NCBI RefSeq assembly: GCF_022605525.1
Contig: NZ_JAKQYJ010000001.1
Location: forward strand, 744,001-808,000
Direction of reading: 5' to 3'
Source: Porphyrobacter sp. GA68
GTDB taxonomy: Bacteria > Pseudomonadota > Alphaproteobacteria > Sphingomonadales > Sphingomonadaceae
DNA length: 64,000 nt
Positions 63,547-64,000 of the stretch are shown piece by piece. Positions within the stretch are counted from its first letter, which is position 1, and every line of letters starts with the position of its first letter. Under the pieces are notes generated by a model. It saw only the letters and a program-made list of their open reading frames with translations, was not told the DNA's origin and made no database searches. Both the position numbers and the translations under genes were made by a program.

Positions 63547-63780
63547 ATGATCTCCGCGTCGTTCTTATCGGGTAACAGACAAAAGGTTTTTGAAGTTTTG
63601 ACGTCTTCCAAGAAGCCACCCCGGCCCGCCGAAGCGCCGCGCAAAAAAGGGCGCGAGCAGGGAAGCGAGCGTAACCCGGAATGGACGCAGGGTTTGCGCC
63701 AACTCTACAATTCCGTTGTCGAAGAACCGCTGCCCGGTAATTTCAAGGACCTGCTGGACAAGCTGGACAAAACTGCCTGA
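63547..63780 (+). CDS. nepR: NepR anti-sigma factor
   Basis: 77 residues from ATG 63547 (ATG 63535 also possible). The Lys/Arg/Pro-rich start is followed by the NepR core helix WTQGLRQLYNSVVEEPLPGNFKDLLDKLD, which carries the family motif LRxLYxxVVEEPLPxxfxdLLxkLd. NepR holds EcfG inactive until phosphorylated PhyR binds NepR. The TGA overlaps the ATG of ecfG (TGATG), so the two are coupled. Confidence 0.93.
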   Translation: MISASFLSGNRQKVFEVLTSSKKPPRPAEAPRKKGREQGSERNPEWTQGLRQLYNSVVEEPLPGNFKDLLDKLDKTA

Positions 63781-64000
63781 TGGGTTCTCCGGCGCGGACC
63801 GCGGGCGAAAAAGCGGATTTCAAGAAGGAGCTAACGGAGGTCGTGCCTCATTTGCGGGCCTTCGCACGCGGCCTGTGCGGGCGCCCCGACATGGCCGACG
63901 ATCTGGTTCAGGAAGCGCTGTTGAAAGCATGGGCCGCGCAGGACCGGTTCGAACCGGGCACATCCATGCGCGCGTGGACGTTTGTCATCCTGCGCAACGC
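63780..64000 (+). CDS. ecfG: EcfG-type ECF sigma factor (partial, C-terminus outside window)
   Basis: The first 73 residues are visible: KKELTEVVPHLRAFARGLCGRPDMADDLVQEALLKAWAAQDRFEPGTSMRAWTFVILRNA. This is sigma region 2 with the DDLVQEALLKAW stretch, and MRAWTFVILRN is the typical end of region 2. EcfG guides RNA polymerase to GGAAC-N16/17-CGTT promoters. Region 4 lies past base 64000. Confidence 0.95.
   Translation, partial: MGSPARTAGEKADFKKELTEVVPHLRAFARGLCGRPDMADDLVQEALLKAWAAQDRFEPGTSMRAWTFVILRN

Noticed and set aside
1-64000. CRISPR arrays, transposase genes and integrases
   Set aside because: No spaced-repeat array, transposase or recombinase was seen; only short repeats (13 bp and 10 bp) were found.

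Overview
The window comes from a GC-rich alphaproteobacterium, most likely an Erythrobacteraceae/Sphingomonadales member. The indications are two large TonB-dependent receptors, a complete general stress locus (PhyR, HWE/HisKA_2-type kinase, NepR, EcfG), an UrcA-family protein, PopZ, LytS/LytTR signalling, class I PHA synthase with a phasin, and PEP-CTERM proteins. The species is inferred from gene content only.

Layout. 1-6.5 kb (mostly minus strand) carries housekeeping genes: an IscA/ErpA-like protein cut by the window edge, a CBS-pair protein, a 2Fe-2S thioredoxin-like ferredoxin, a secreted S9 peptidase, PopZ, a TolC-type channel and a degenerate isoaspartate-methyltransferase-like protein. 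6.7-11.2 kb holds a LytS/LytTR two-component pair, an UrcA-family protein, a lipid-kinase-like protein and a metallophosphoesterase. 11.3-16.5 kb is a TonB receptor plus lipoprotein unit behind a strong Pho box, with a divergent secreted TPR protein. 16.6-22.1 kb is an accessory stretch: a SLOG-like/2TM protein, then two PEP-CTERM proteins flanking a TIR-TM-TPR protein. 22.5-31.5 kb carries an isolated fliL-fliK pair, an HNH nuclease, GluQ, a cobalamin adenosyltransferase, 3-hydroxybutyryl-CoA dehydrogenase, an EcfG-promoter-driven small acidic protein, malic enzyme and a lipoprotein.

32.7-42.0 kb is the most unusual part. Nine genes overlap end to end: inositol-3-phosphate synthase, an HD-like protein, a SAM methyltransferase, a Gfo/Idh/MocA oxidoreductase, a zinc-ribbon MBL-fold protein, a YcaO protein, a xylose-isomerase-like TIM barrel, a GT4 glycosyltransferase and a PIG-L deacetylase. 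Ino1 + GT4 + PIG-L is the logic of mycothiol-type pseudodisaccharide synthesis. Here it is joined to a YcaO enzyme with no visible precursor peptide or cyclodehydratase partner. A Crp/Fnr regulator and a pair of 13-bp direct repeats lie upstream. A divergent Mfd-like helicase converges on the 3' end with stop codons that overlap, and a truncated phoD remnant and two tRNA genes follow. I read this as a candidate undescribed pathway for a modified glycosyl-inositol metabolite.

46-64 kb returns to core functions: a second TonB receptor, crotonase and AlaC-like aminotransferase, PHA synthase and phasin with palindromic operator-like sites, ClpS, LptF/LptG, GNAT, a fatty acid desaturase, an acyltransferase, and the general stress response genes with a textbook EcfG promoter upstream of nepR.
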